Positions 6,685 through 15,316 of a DNA stretch of 34,242 nucleotides are shown here, piece after piece. The stretch covers positions 1 through 34,242 of the forward strand of contig JANOQW010000005.1 of NCBI GenBank assembly GCA_031422335.1, in the 5' to 3' direction. The notes under the pieces were generated by a model, which saw only the letters and a list, made by a program, of their open reading frames with translations, ran no database searches and had not been told where the DNA came from. This DNA is from Methylotenera_A sp031422335. Lineage in GTDB: Bacteria; Pseudomonadota; Gammaproteobacteria; Burkholderiales; Methylophilaceae. The position numbers and the translations under genes are program-made. The stretch's first letter is position 1. Every line of letters starts with the position of its first letter.

Positions 6685-7569
6685 TTAACTCAAATAGTGC
6701 GGATGATAATTGATTGCTTTTGCAACAAAACCCGTCATATTGGCAGGTTTTTTTGCTAAAAGTTCATCCGCTTTTTGTTTTGAATTAACTGCAACAAACA
6801 CAGATGCACCCGAGCCGCTCATACGCGCTTCGCCATATTGACTAAGCCATTTTAAGGTGGTTGCAACTGCTGGAAATTCTTCACATACAACTTTTTCAAG
6901 GTCGTTTCTAAAATCGCTCAAACATGCACTGCTTGAAAAGTCCGCTATTTTCAATGGTTTCGTATCTTTTGTCAATCTGGAATTGGCAAATATGTCACGC
7001 GTTGACACATGAATTGGCGGCGTTAGCACGACATAATATTGTTCAGGTAAGTCAATCTTGGTTAGTTGCTCGCCGATACCCTCGGCCCAAGCATTTTGGC
7101 CGAATATAAATACGGGTACGTCAGCGCCTAGTTTTAAACCAATTTGTATTAGTTCGGCGCGGCTTAAATTAAGCTGCCACAAATCGTTAAGCGCCAGCAA
7201 CATGGTGCCCGCATCCGAGCTGCCACCACCTAAACCACCACCCATGGGAATGCGCTTATCAATTGCATAATCCACCCCTAGTTTACAGCCTGTAAATTTC
7301 TGCAAGGCGCTGGCTGCTAAGCCGCATAAACATTGGCTTGCAGGCACACCATCTAAATCACTTACACGCTTAATTTCACCAGTTTTTGTGGTTTTTATGT
7401 GCAGCGTATCGTAAAAGTCCAGCAGCTGAAACACCGTTTGTAGCGTGTGATAACCATCGGCACGGCGGCCAGTAATATGCAAAAATAAATTGATTTTCGC
7501 AGGCGCTAAAAATTGCTTAAAATCCAAAAATTGCTCGAAATCTGGGTTGGTTTGAAAATCTGGCAGCAT
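6685..7569 (-). CDS. ispE: 4-diphosphocytidyl-2-C-methyl-D-erythritol kinase
   Basis: GHMP kinase of the non-mevalonate (MEP) isoprenoid pathway; it phosphorylates CDP-ME at the 2-hydroxyl. The chosen ATG at 7569 gives 294 residues and overlaps the stop of the upstream hydroxylase gene as TAATG, implying translational coupling; the ORF is open 14 codons further upstream. Signatures: LAPAKINLFLHITGRRADGYH (Lys25), the glycine-rich ATP loop PMGGGLGGGSSDAG (108-121) and RMSGSGASVFVAV near the C-terminus. The N-terminus has a short DF-repeat (PDFEQFLDFKQFL) longer than usual. Residues 76-84 are encoded by a partial copy of the palindromic repeat. Confidence 0.96.
   Translation of the reverse strand: MLPDFQTNPDFEQFLDFKQFLAPAKINLFLHITGRRADGYHTLQTVFQLLDFYDTLHIKTTKTGEIKRVSDLDGVPASQCLCGLAASALQKFTGCKLGVDYAIDKRIPMGGGLGGGSSDAGTMLLALNDLWQLNLSRAELIQIGLKLGADVPVFIFGQNAWAEGIGEQLTKIDLPEQYYVVLTPPIHVSTRDIFANSRLTKDTKPLKIADFSSSACLSDFRNDLEKVVCEEFPAVATTLKWLSQYGEARMSGSGASVFVAVNSKQKADELLAKKPANMTGFVAKAINYHPHYLS
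7319..7344 (-). repeat. Palindromic repeat copy C (partial), inside ispE
   Basis: A 26-nt stretch (AAGCCGCAT, then ATTGGCTTGCAGG on the plus strand) matching 23 positions of the reference in reverse orientation; the distal left arm is lost. It encodes IspE residues 76-84 (PASQCLCGL) and is read in a different phase from the copies in pth and ftsY. Confidence 0.6.
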
Positions 7570-8429
7570 TAAAACAGTACTCGCTCGCGCAGCCACTTGG
7601 TGGCAATCCATTTTTCACCCGTCAGCACTGGCATGCCTGCATGCAAGGTGTTGTTGTCGGGCTTACCATTTTGGTCAATATTCTCAAAATAGATAGCCGC
7701 ACCTTTTTTTGCAGTCACGCTCAGGCCAATATTGGGTAAATCTGTGGTGCCGCCACTCGCTGGCGTGTTCAAATACATAATGAGTGTGGCTAGCCGCTGT
7801 CCAGCTTGGGCAATGGCGGGTTGGCTGCCAGCATCAGCGGGTGGAAAAAAATCGTAATGCGGTTTATATTCGCCGCCCACTTGATAATGCAAAATTTGAA
7901 TGGCTTCTTGCTGGTTCAGTGCAAAACCAAGCAACTGCGTAATGCGGCTTTCTATGGCTTTTACCACTTCATTGCTTTGGTGCGCTAAATGCGTACCGCG
8001 CGAAATGCGCTCTGGGTGTGGCACATATTGCCCAGTGGTCGGGTCCACCACGGTGGATGGTTGCATTTTAGCTTCAGATAGCGCAATCAGCGCATCACAT
8101 TCGGCATCGCTCAGCAGATTGTCAAACACCAATAGGCGCGGCGAGTTTAAGCTAATCACTGGTTTAAACTGCGGCATGGATTGCCGTTTTTTTGCGACTG
8201 TTTGCCAAGCTGCGATAGTGGCCAAATTTGGCGAAGGCTTTGCATTATCCAGCTCTGCGTCTAGGTCGGCATCGTGAAAGGCTTTAATGACGGTACTGCG
8301 CGCATTCACTGCGCTGTAGCCCGCATTTTGCATGGCCGCGACCATTGATTCTAAACTGCAACCACGCGCGATTTGCGATTTTAGCCAGTCAGCTAAAGTT
8401 TCTTGTGTTTGCATTTCTTGTTTTATCAT
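7569..8429 (-). CDS. 2OG-Fe(II) oxygenase, prolyl 4-hydroxylase type
   Basis: 286 residues from the ATG at 8429 (a TTG five codons earlier and an ATG five codons later are alternatives; none has a clear ribosome site). The C-terminal half is a prolyl-4-hydroxylase alpha-subunit fold: iron ligands His191 and Asp193 in PHYDFF, His263 in NTLHAG, and Lys273 in GEKWIATKW, which binds the 2-oxoglutarate carboxylate. RLATLIMYLN and GAAIYFENID are typical of the family. The N-terminal 90 residues form a separate helical region (LADWLKSQIARGCSLESMVAAMQNAGYS) that resembles short regions seen N-terminal to bacterial P4H domains. Its protein substrate is unknown. It is wedged between lolB and ispE, which are usually adjacent, and is translationally coupled to ispE. 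Confidence 0.9.
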   Translation of the reverse strand: MIKQEMQTQETLADWLKSQIARGCSLESMVAAMQNAGYSAVNARSTVIKAFHDADLDAELDNAKPSPNLATIAAWQTVAKKRQSMPQFKPVISLNSPRLLVFDNLLSDAECDALIALSEAKMQPSTVVDPTTGQYVPHPERISRGTHLAHQSNEVVKAIESRITQLLGFALNQQEAIQILHYQVGGEYKPHYDFFPPADAGSQPAIAQAGQRLATLIMYLNTPASGGTTDLPNIGLSVTAKKGAAIYFENIDQNGKPDNNTLHAGMPVLTGEKWIATKWLRERVLF

Positions 8430-8526
8430 CGATTTAGGCTGCAATAGCGATAGTGCATTTTAGCGCAGAAGCGCATGCATTGCATGTTTAAGTGACAATT
8501 GTTTGCTGTTAGCAACATTAAAATAT

Positions 8527-8565
8527 ATGCCCTGCAAGCCAATACCCATGCGGCTTGCGGGGCAT
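8527..8565. repeat. Palindromic repeat copy D
   Basis: Forward orientation, 37 of 39 positions identical to copy A (loop AATACCCATGC; one arm change). It lies in the lolB-hydroxylase spacer, 52 nt after the lolB stop codon. The rest of this spacer contains no recognisable gene. Confidence 0.92.
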
Positions 8566-8616
8566 ATTATTTTGGCTCGCGCATTAATCTATGCTGATTA
8601 ATCAACGCTTATTGAA

Positions 8617-9240
8617 TTAAATGCCGCTCCATTTTTCCACCAGCAATTTTAAATTCACTTTCTCACTTTTTAGCACAATTTTATTCGGCAAAAAAGCGCC
8701 GTTACTTTCCAAATAATTTTCAAAACCAATATCCCAACCATCTTGTTTTAGCGTGAGTAATCGGCCTTGCGCATCCCAGCTGGAAGCTTCGATTTTACTG
8801 GCAGTTGGGCGACCAACTGCCCAATCACTTAAACCCACCAGCGGCAACCTAAAGCCCAGCGTCGTTTCGGTTAGCGTTTCAGCATCTTGCGCTTTAATGC
8901 TGTGACCTTTTTGGTCGGTTAAAATGACTTGGCTGGGCGTTTTGGCAATGTTGGCAACTTTGCCACCGACGGGTGAGAATACGTCAATATTATCGGTGCT
9001 GGTTTGGTGTTGCCACTCAATACCGCCAGAAAAACCTTGTTTCTGCGTGACTACACCTAAACGGCCTTTAAGCGAAAATGCTTGAATATTGGCCAAGTTG
9101 GCCAAATGTTGCTGATGGATGGCTAAGTTTTCTGGCGCTTTGGCAATGGGTTCGTTTGGCGTACTTATGACTGGTCGTGTTGCACACGCAGACATAAGCA
9201 ACGCAAATGGAACTAACAGTAAGAGTTTTTTTAAATTCAA
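8617..9240 (-). CDS. lolB: Outer membrane lipoprotein insertion protein LolB
   Basis: 207 residues. LolB receives lipoproteins from periplasmic LolA and inserts them in the outer membrane. A type II signal peptide (MNLKKLLLLVPFALL) ends in the lipobox LMSAC, giving Cys19 as lipidated residue. The body has the LolB pattern: IQAFSLKGRLGVVTQKQGFSGGIEWQH, then IDVFSPVGGKVANI and LPLVGLSDWAVGR, then PNKIVLKSEKVNLKLLVEKW. The start must be TTG (9240): no ATG or GTG exists before the signal peptide and a TAA lies six codons upstream. No Shine-Dalgarno is seen; the 28-nt gap to the upstream TPR gene suggests translation from the same transcript. Confidence 0.95.
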   Translation of the reverse strand: MNLKKLLLLVPFALLMSACATRPVISTPNEPIAKAPENLAIHQQHLANLANIQAFSLKGRLGVVTQKQGFSGGIEWQHQTSTDNIDVFSPVGGKVANIAKTPSQVILTDQKGHSIKAQDAETLTETTLGFRLPLVGLSDWAVGRPTASKIEASSWDAQGRLLTLKQDGWDIGFENYLESNGAFLPNKIVLKSEKVNLKLLVEKWSGI

Positions 9241-9268
9241 TACGTTATTATAGTTTTAATTGAATAGT

Positions 9269-10966
9269 TTACGAGTTGAATTTTTTGTTAGTAGCTACTA
9301 ATGTCGCATTTTCTGGGTGCTCCTTTAGTGCGCTGGCCCAGATTTTTTTTGCTTCTTCTTGTTTGCCTTGCTTCCACAACACCTCGCCCAAATGCGCAGC
9401 AATTTCGGGGTCAGCTTGTACTTCGTAAGCTTTGCGCAAATTTTCTGCCGCTTTGTCTAGATTGCCCAAGCGATAATGCACCCAGCCTAAACTATCCAAC
9501 ATGTAGTGATCATCTGGCTGTAATGTCAGGGCGGTTTCAATCAAATTTTTGGCTTCTTGCAGTTTAATGTTACGATCAGCAAACGAGTAACCAAGCGCGT
9601 TATAGGCTGCCGCAAAGTCAGGCCTTAGTTTCATGGATTTACGCAATTCAGTTTCCATCACGTCAAGCTTGCCTACGCGCTCGGCCGCCATGGCGAAATC
9701 GTAAATAATCTCGACCGCATTTGGCCAATTTTGTGTGGCTTTTTGCAACATATCAAACGCTTCTTGCTCGCGCTTGGCTTGGTTGAGCATGCTAGCTTCG
9801 GTTTGAACCACCAACATTTGCTGCTCTGGCGTTAAATCACTTACTTCATCCAACATTTTAATGGCGGCATCTACATTTTTGGTGCGTGCAATCACGTTGG
9901 CGGCCGATAATCGACCATCTAAATAATTTTCACCTGGTTGAATTTTGTCATACCAGCTTAACGCCTTCACATCATCTTTTTGACGCTCTGCACTGCGGCC
10001 CAAATATAGATGTAATTGGTCGGGGTTTTTAAAGCCAGAGCTAATCGATTGCTGAAAATATTTATCTGCCATCACATAATCGTTCGATTCTAATGACAAT
10101 ATACCCACCACCGCGCTAATTTCTGGGCTACCATTTGCGCTTTCAACCAGTTTGACAAACTCAGGTTTGGCTAAGTCATATTTCTTTTGGCTTACCAATA
10201 GCTTGGCATAAGCCATGCGCACATCGTTAGCTTTGGGGTATTTGGTTAAAAAATCTTTATAGAATGCAATCGATTTTTCTGGCGACTCTTTAAGCAGCAT
10301 TTGGCCTTGCATTTGCGCTGCTACTTCCCAACCTGGGCGCAGTTTGTTGGCGGCTTCGAGTGATTTTTTGGCTTCGTCAGGTTTATCTGCCGCCCACGCT
10401 GCTTGTGCCACCGCAAAGTGCGACTCTGGCAATTTTGGGTAAGGTTTGGCAAACTCTTTAACAGCGTTTAAAACCTCAATTTTATCTTTTTGAGCAGCCA
10501 GTAGGCTGGGCAAATACAAAAAACCATTGGCGCGCGTGTCTTCCTTAGCCAATAATTTTTCAATATGCGGTTTGGCTTGTTTTAAATTGCCGCTGGCCAC
10601 TAGCATTTGGCTAGAAGCTTGTTGTGCTTCAACTGAGTTTGGGTCTAGCTCAGCCCATAGCGTTGCCGCTTGCAGTGCAATGGCAGGTTGGTTGGCAAAC
10701 GCAGCACTGCGTGCGGCGCGTTCTGCCAGGCGAGCATCGCGTGTTTGTTTGGCTAAATCTAAAAACAATTGACTGGCCAGCACCACATCGCCACGCTGCC
10801 CAGCCACTTCACCCAATAAATATTTATATACAAACTCGGGCGTTGGCGTAGTGATGGTAGGAATCGTTGTTGCGTTAGTTTTAGTGTCTGCCAGCGCAGT
10901 CAAGCTGCTGCTTAACAAGGCAAAAGCAATCGCTATTTTTTTTAACTTAGGTTTTAACATGGGCAT
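9269..10966 (-). CDS. Exported TPR-repeat protein
   Basis: 565 residues with an N-terminal signal peptide (about 1-27: basic MPMLKPKLKK, hydrophobic core, ALAD at the end). The rest is an array of tetratricopeptide repeats; clear units include AAYNALGYSFADRN, HYMLDSLGWVHYRLGNLDKAAENLRKAYE and AHLGEVLWKQGKQEEAKKIW near the C-terminus. Such proteins are regularly encoded next to lolB in Betaproteobacteria, and a scaffold role in outer membrane assembly has been guessed, but no function can be read from the sequence. It is the first gene of the minus-strand TPR-lolB-hydroxylase-ispE unit. ATG codons at 10966 and 10960 are both possible. Confidence 0.9.
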   Translation of the reverse strand: MPMLKPKLKKIAIAFALLSSSLTALADTKTNATTIPTITTPTPEFVYKYLLGEVAGQRGDVVLASQLFLDLAKQTRDARLAERAARSAAFANQPAIALQAATLWAELDPNSVEAQQASSQMLVASGNLKQAKPHIEKLLAKEDTRANGFLYLPSLLAAQKDKIEVLNAVKEFAKPYPKLPESHFAVAQAAWAADKPDEAKKSLEAANKLRPGWEVAAQMQGQMLLKESPEKSIAFYKDFLTKYPKANDVRMAYAKLLVSQKKYDLAKPEFVKLVESANGSPEISAVVGILSLESNDYVMADKYFQQSISSGFKNPDQLHLYLGRSAERQKDDVKALSWYDKIQPGENYLDGRLSAANVIARTKNVDAAIKMLDEVSDLTPEQQMLVVQTEASMLNQAKREQEAFDMLQKATQNWPNAVEIIYDFAMAAERVGKLDVMETELRKSMKLRPDFAAAYNALGYSFADRNIKLQEAKNLIETALTLQPDDHYMLDSLGWVHYRLGNLDKAAENLRKAYEVQADPEIAAHLGEVLWKQGKQEEAKKIWASALKEHPENATLVATNKKFNS

Positions 10967-11216
10967 GTATCAAATATCCAAATATATTGTATGTATCGTT
11001 TAGTCCGTGACAGTTTGCGCAAGTTCATCCATAATTAAGGGTTGTGTGCAACGCCAATAATAGTTAAACGATATATAACTATGACTATAGCTTTTTGCAT
11101 GAAACTTATCTAGTAGATTTGTTTCACAATCAGTGGTGATTTTGATTGTATGTATTTTAGAATGTTGATTTGAGTATTTTAATGCGTAATTTAATTTAAG
11201 AGTTAGCCATCATTTT
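10967..11216. promoter_or_regulatory. Divergent intergenic region (TPR gene / ABC cluster)
   Basis: 250 bp between divergent start codons, so it should hold both promoters. On the plus strand TTGATT (11165) and TAATTT (11187) with a 16-nt gap form a plausible -35/-10 pair ahead of the ABC cluster. A small inverted repeat TAGTTA-N9-TAACTA (11061-11081) could be an operator or chance in AT-rich DNA. No gene was found here. Confidence 0.35.
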
Positions 11217-12182
11217 ATGACCAATTTTACTGTAGAAGCCATTGAGCTGACCCGCTTATATGGCGGCCGGCCGGCCGTGAGCGATGTGAGTTTTAATCTG
11301 ACCAAAGGTCAAGTATTGGGATTTTTAGGACCAAACGGCGCAGGCAAATCCACCACCATGAAGATGCTCACCGGCAACTTGGCGCCTAGCGCGGGTTCGG
11401 TCAAAATTTGCGGCATCGACATGATAGAAAACCCTAAAGAGGCCAAGGCGCTGATTGGTTATTTGCCAGAAATGCGGCCGCTGTATAAAGAGCTAACGGT
11501 GGATGAGTATTTAATTATTGCCGCGCGCCTTCACAGAGTAACGGGTAAGCATATTAAAAAAGCGGTGGAGAATGCCAAAGAACGCTGTGGCTTAACGCAC
11601 ATGAGCAAACGCCTGATTGAGAATTTATCTAACGGCTATCAACAACGTGTAGGAATTGCGCAAGCTATTATTCACAGCCCCATGGTGGTGATTTTAGATG
11701 AGCCAACGGTGGGACTTGACCCGATTCAAATTCGTGATATTCGCGCGCTAATTCGTGAAATTGGTGGTGAGCACAGCGTGATTTTATCGACGCACATTCT
11801 GCCAGAGGTGGAAATGGTATGCGACCACGTGCAGATTATCGACAAAGGTAAGTTGGTATTTAATGGCGGTATTGATGTGCTAAAACGCCAACGTGTCGGC
11901 AATAAACTATTGCTGGGCTTTAATCAAGCGCCAAGCATAGAAGCCCTGCTAAAAGTAAAAGGAATTACCGAGGCGGAAGGGGCAGAAAACAATATGATGC
12001 GCGTGCGCTTTGCAGAAGGCGCCGATGAGAACAAAGCGGCGCACGAGGCGATTGTGCAAGCAGCGGTTAAAAATAAATGGGGCTTATTTCAAATTGCGCC
12101 AGATCAAACCAGCTTAGAAGATGTGTTTGTGCAACTAACCTTTCAAGACCAGGCTGCTGCGCAAGATGCAGTAGCTGCATAA
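11217..12182 (+). CDS. ABC transporter ATP-binding protein (GldA-like)
   Basis: 321-residue ABC-2 type ATPase. Walker A GPNGAGKST (38-46), signature LSNGYQQ (137-143), Walker B VVILDE (157-162) and switch His193 (STHIL) are all intact, so it should be active. The 80-residue C-terminal extension after the nucleotide-binding domain matches the DrrA/GldA-like type. It is followed 14 nt later by a matching permease, then an ABC_transp_aux (GldG-like) protein and a DUF4340 protein, a four-gene arrangement widespread outside gliding Bacteroidetes. The exported substrate is unknown. No strong Shine-Dalgarno precedes the ATG. Confidence 0.93.
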   Translation: MTNFTVEAIELTRLYGGRPAVSDVSFNLTKGQVLGFLGPNGAGKSTTMKMLTGNLAPSAGSVKICGIDMIENPKEAKALIGYLPEMRPLYKELTVDEYLIIAARLHRVTGKHIKKAVENAKERCGLTHMSKRLIENLSNGYQQRVGIAQAIIHSPMVVILDEPTVGLDPIQIRDIRALIREIGGEHSVILSTHILPEVEMVCDHVQIIDKGKLVFNGGIDVLKRQRVGNKLLLGFNQAPSIEALLKVKGITEAEGAENNMMRVRFAEGADENKAAHEAIVQAAVKNKWGLFQIAPDQTSLEDVFVQLTFQDQAAAQDAVAA

Positions 12183-12196
12183 AGAGACGACAGAAA

Positions 12197-12943
12197 ATGA
12201 TATTTAATATTGTCAGAAAAGAACTCAAAAGTATGTTCGCATCGCCCATGGGCTGGATTATTTTGGCGATTTTTACAGCTTTATTTGGCTCGCTTTATCT
12301 AAATGGTGTCAACGGTTATTTCGAGGTGATGTCAGGCGCAGTGCGCCCCGCAGAGCGCGTTGGCGTAACGCAATTTGTTGGCCAAACCGTGTATGGTTGG
12401 GCATTTTTGGTGGTGCTATTTGCGGTGCCACTGTTATCGATGCGTTTAATTTCTGAAGAACGCCGCAGCCAAACGCTGCCATTTTTGTTTAGCGCACCGC
12501 TTTCACTCACTGAGATTGTACTAGGCAAGTTTATTGGTTTAGTGGCTTTTCTCAGCATTTTGATTGCTTATATTGCACTCATGCTCTGCACACTTAATAT
12601 TTGGTCAGACGTTGATTTTGGCTTTATCCTCGCCAATTCGCTCGGTTTGTTTTTACTTATCGCCAGCGCCAGCGCCGTCGGGTTGTATTTTTCTAGTCTT
12701 ACCTCGCAGCCTGTGGCGGCTGCGGTGATGACCTTTATCACACTAATTGCACTTATCTTTATGGATAGAATTTTTGCGGGTGATCCCACCAATACTATCT
12801 CGCAACTATCTTTAATGAAGCACTTTCAGGCATTTTCAACTGGCTTGATTGACAGTGCCGACATTGCTTACTTTTTATTAGTCATTATCATGTTTTTGGT
12901 GCTGACCATTCGCCGCTTAGACGCTGAGCGTTTAAGAGGTTAA
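12197..12943 (+). CDS. ABC-2 family permease (GldF-like)
   Basis: 248 residues from the ATG at 12197, which has AGACGACAGAAA in front; the open frame extends further upstream but that part overlaps the ATPase gene in another frame. The protein begins MIFNIVRKELKSMFASPMGW, the standard cytosolic start of ABC-2 permeases, followed by about six hydrophobic helices (for example ILAIFTALFGSLYL, WAFLVVLFAVPLLSM, FLSILIAYIALML, VMTFITLIALIFM and IAYFLLVIIMFLVLTI). It would pair with the preceding ATPase in the inner membrane. Confidence 0.92.
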   Translation: MIFNIVRKELKSMFASPMGWIILAIFTALFGSLYLNGVNGYFEVMSGAVRPAERVGVTQFVGQTVYGWAFLVVLFAVPLLSMRLISEERRSQTLPFLFSAPLSLTEIVLGKFIGLVAFLSILIAYIALMLCTLNIWSDVDFGFILANSLGLFLLIASASAVGLYFSSLTSQPVAAAVMTFITLIALIFMDRIFAGDPTNTISQLSLMKHFQAFSTGLIDSADIAYFLLVIIMFLVLTIRRLDAERLRG

Positions 12944-12965
12944 CTTAATATAAATTTAAAAAATT

Positions 12966-14360
12966 ATGAAAATTAACAAAAGCTTACGTTTACAAATGCT
13001 GGCACAAAGCTGGCTGTTTGTGGTGATATTTTTAGCACTTATTTTGGTGTTAGGCTACCTGTCACATCAATACCGCGTGGCAAAAGATATTACGCAGGCC
13101 AACCGCAATATCCTCACGCAGGGCAGTATTAATATCTTAAAAACCATGAAAGACCCCATCAATATTACGGTATATGCCACCAATGATGATGCCAACCGTG
13201 GCGATACATTTAGAAAAGGCATGATCGATTTTGTGGCGCGCTACAAGCGTGAGAAAAAAGACGTTAACCTTAAATTCATTAACCCGTCGTCTGAGCCAAA
13301 ATTGGCACAAGAAGCCAACATTAAAGAAGATGGCGAAACAGTTGTGGAGTACAACAAACGTACCGAACATATATTTCCGCCATTTGCTGAGCAAGATATG
13401 ACCAACTTATTAGTACGCTTAGCACGTACTAATCAGCAAGCGATTATGTATTTAGATGGCCATGGTGAGCGCCTGCTGCAGGGCTTAAAAAATCATGACA
13501 TTGGTGAATTTGGTAAACAATTAGAAGCGAAAGGCTTTAAATTTGCCAACCCCGATTTAACCATTGCGCAAGCGGTGCCAGCCAATGGCGCCATGTTGGT
13601 GATTGCCAGCCCACAAGTAGATTTAAGCGAAATTGAAGCCAAAAAAATTAAAGCTTATTTAGAATCTGGCGGCAATTTATTGTGGCTGCTAGATAACGAT
13701 AATTTGCATGGTTTAAAAGAGGTAGCCGATTATTTGGGCATTACCGTTTCGCCCGGCGTTGCGGTAGATATGACAGCGGCCACTTATGGCGCCGATGCCA
13801 AAGTGGCTTTTGCTAGCTTCTATGGTGACCATGCTATTACGCGCAATTTTCAGTTGCGTACATTGTTTCCCGAAGCGCACGAAATTGATGCGCAAGCCTC
13901 GCATGAGTTTGGCTGGAAAGTGGGGCGCTTGGTAGAAGTGGCGCCCAACGGCTGGCTAGAAACCGACAAAATTGTGGGCGATGGCAATAAGCAAAAAGTG
14001 GTGTTTGATGAGAAAAAAGATAAGCGTGGCCCGATTAATATTGGCGTGGCTTTAGAGCGTATTTATGGTAAAAAAGGCCAACGCGTGGTGGTAATGGGCA
14101 ATGCCAATTTCTTATCCAATACTTTTATTACCAATGGCGGTAATTTAGATTTTGGTGTGAACATCGTCAACTGGCTGGCGGGTGACGACAAGCTGATTAC
14201 TATCCAACCGATGCCGCTTAAAGACATTAACGTGACCATTCCTGCCAATGATGCCAGTCGGCTGTTGGCGATGTCGATTTTTCACGGCTTCCAATATTTT
14301 ATTCCGCTGGCCATTTTTGTAGCAGGCTTTTGGTTGTGGTGGAAACGCAGAAAAGCATAA
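12966..14360 (+). CDS. GldG-like ABC transporter auxiliary protein
   Basis: 464 residues. One N-terminal membrane helix (about 13-30, SWLFVVIFLALILVLGYL) and one C-terminal helix (about 442-458, YFIPLAIFVAGFWLWW, with KRRKA after it) bracket a large periplasmic region. The N-terminal part (residues 40-115) matches DUF7088-type sequence (LTQGSINILKTMKDPINITVYA; INPSSEPKLAQEANI) and the rest the ABC_transp_aux domain (YLDGHGER; LLWLLDND; VVVMGNANFLSN; INWLAGDD). In Flavobacterium, GldG works with GldA and GldF in gliding; here no gliding machinery is visible, so the system probably serves envelope export. It follows the permease by 22 nt. Confidence 0.9.
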   Translation: MKINKSLRLQMLAQSWLFVVIFLALILVLGYLSHQYRVAKDITQANRNILTQGSINILKTMKDPINITVYATNDDANRGDTFRKGMIDFVARYKREKKDVNLKFINPSSEPKLAQEANIKEDGETVVEYNKRTEHIFPPFAEQDMTNLLVRLARTNQQAIMYLDGHGERLLQGLKNHDIGEFGKQLEAKGFKFANPDLTIAQAVPANGAMLVIASPQVDLSEIEAKKIKAYLESGGNLLWLLDNDNLHGLKEVADYLGITVSPGVAVDMTAATYGADAKVAFASFYGDHAITRNFQLRTLFPEAHEIDAQASHEFGWKVGRLVEVAPNGWLETDKIVGDGNKQKVVFDEKKDKRGPINIGVALERIYGKKGQRVVVMGNANFLSNTFITNGGNLDFGVNIVNWLAGDDKLITIQPMPLKDINVTIPANDASRLLAMSIFHGFQYFIPLAIFVAGFWLWWKRRKA

Positions 14361-14377
14361 AGTCAGGCTTAATATAA

Positions 14378-15271
14378 ATGAAAAACAGATGGATACTCAA
14401 TTTGGTCATGTTGGCGCTAGTGGCGGGGCTAGTGGCTTTTTTATACCTACGACCACAAGCAAATAATGACGCGCCTGTGCAACATGAGGTGACCACCCTT
14501 AAATTAGCAGACTTCACCAGCATTAAAGTGGAGTTTCCTACCCAAGCGCCCACCACGTTTGAAAAAGTCGATGGCTTTTGGCGCATGACAGCGCCTTATA
14601 AAACGCGTGCAGATCAAATCTCAGTACAACGTATTTTGTCGATTATTGCAGCTAAAACCAAAGATAAATTTGCTGCGGCTGATCAAGAAAAATTTGGCTT
14701 AAGCAAGCCGCAATTGCGTCTAAAATTAGGCAGCGCTGCAGGTACCGAGGAATTTATTTTTGGTACCTTTAATACAGTTACCGACGAGCAATATGTTGCT
14801 TACAAAAATGGTGTATATTTGCTGTCTAGCGGTTATTCTACTGCAGCTACGACGCAAGCGATTGAAATGATTGATAAAATTCCACTAGCGCAAGCAGAGC
14901 TTAAGCAAATTTCAGGCTTCGACTATGCACGTTTAGAGCAGTGGGAGGACATCGGTTTGCAATTAGATATTACAGAAGGCAAATGGAAAACCAACGCGCC
15001 TAAAGCCAAAATTACGCAAAATGAGTTGAATGAATGGCTGGATTTTAGTTGGAAGCAAGCACAAGCCAAGCAAGTTGAACTATATACACCTGACCGTAAA
15101 ATCATTTATCCATCGTTAAAAGTTAAGTTGAAAGATGGTAGCACAGTACATTTTGATAAAATTCAAGAATCGCCCGATTTGCTGTTGGCGCGCCCAGATG
15201 AAGGCCTAATGTATCACTTTAATAATGACGTCGGCTTTAACATGCTCAATCCTCCGCTCAATATTCAATAG
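14378..15271 (+). CDS. DUF4340 domain protein, membrane-anchored
   Basis: 297 residues. A single N-terminal membrane helix (about 6-22, ILNLVMLALVAGLVAFLYL) is followed by a periplasmic region of the DUF4340 type: an early strand segment, then QISVQRILSIIAAKTKDKF, the EKFGLSKPQLRLKLG motif (KYGLxxPxLxL type), and repeats of the same fold towards the C-terminus (GLMYHFNNDV). DUF4340 proteins are commonly encoded directly after GldG-like genes and presumably form part of the same complex. It starts 17 nt after the previous stop, the last gene of the four-gene ABC unit; mutM follows 45 nt later. Confidence 0.9.
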   Translation: MKNRWILNLVMLALVAGLVAFLYLRPQANNDAPVQHEVTTLKLADFTSIKVEFPTQAPTTFEKVDGFWRMTAPYKTRADQISVQRILSIIAAKTKDKFAAADQEKFGLSKPQLRLKLGSAAGTEEFIFGTFNTVTDEQYVAYKNGVYLLSSGYSTAATTQAIEMIDKIPLAQAELKQISGFDYARLEQWEDIGLQLDITEGKWKTNAPKAKITQNELNEWLDFSWKQAQAKQVELYTPDRKIIYPSLKVKLKDGSTVHFDKIQESPDLLLARPDEGLMYHFNNDVGFNMLNPPLNIQ

Positions 15272-15316
15272 TCGTCAAAACTTAAACATGATGTTCAAGT
15301 ACTTTGCCTGAATGCT

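Noticed and set aside
12077..12196. N-terminal extension of the ABC permease frame
   Set aside because: Overlaps the end of the ATPase gene, is rich in Cys and Arg unlike a permease start, and the ATG at 12197 gives the standard family N-terminus.
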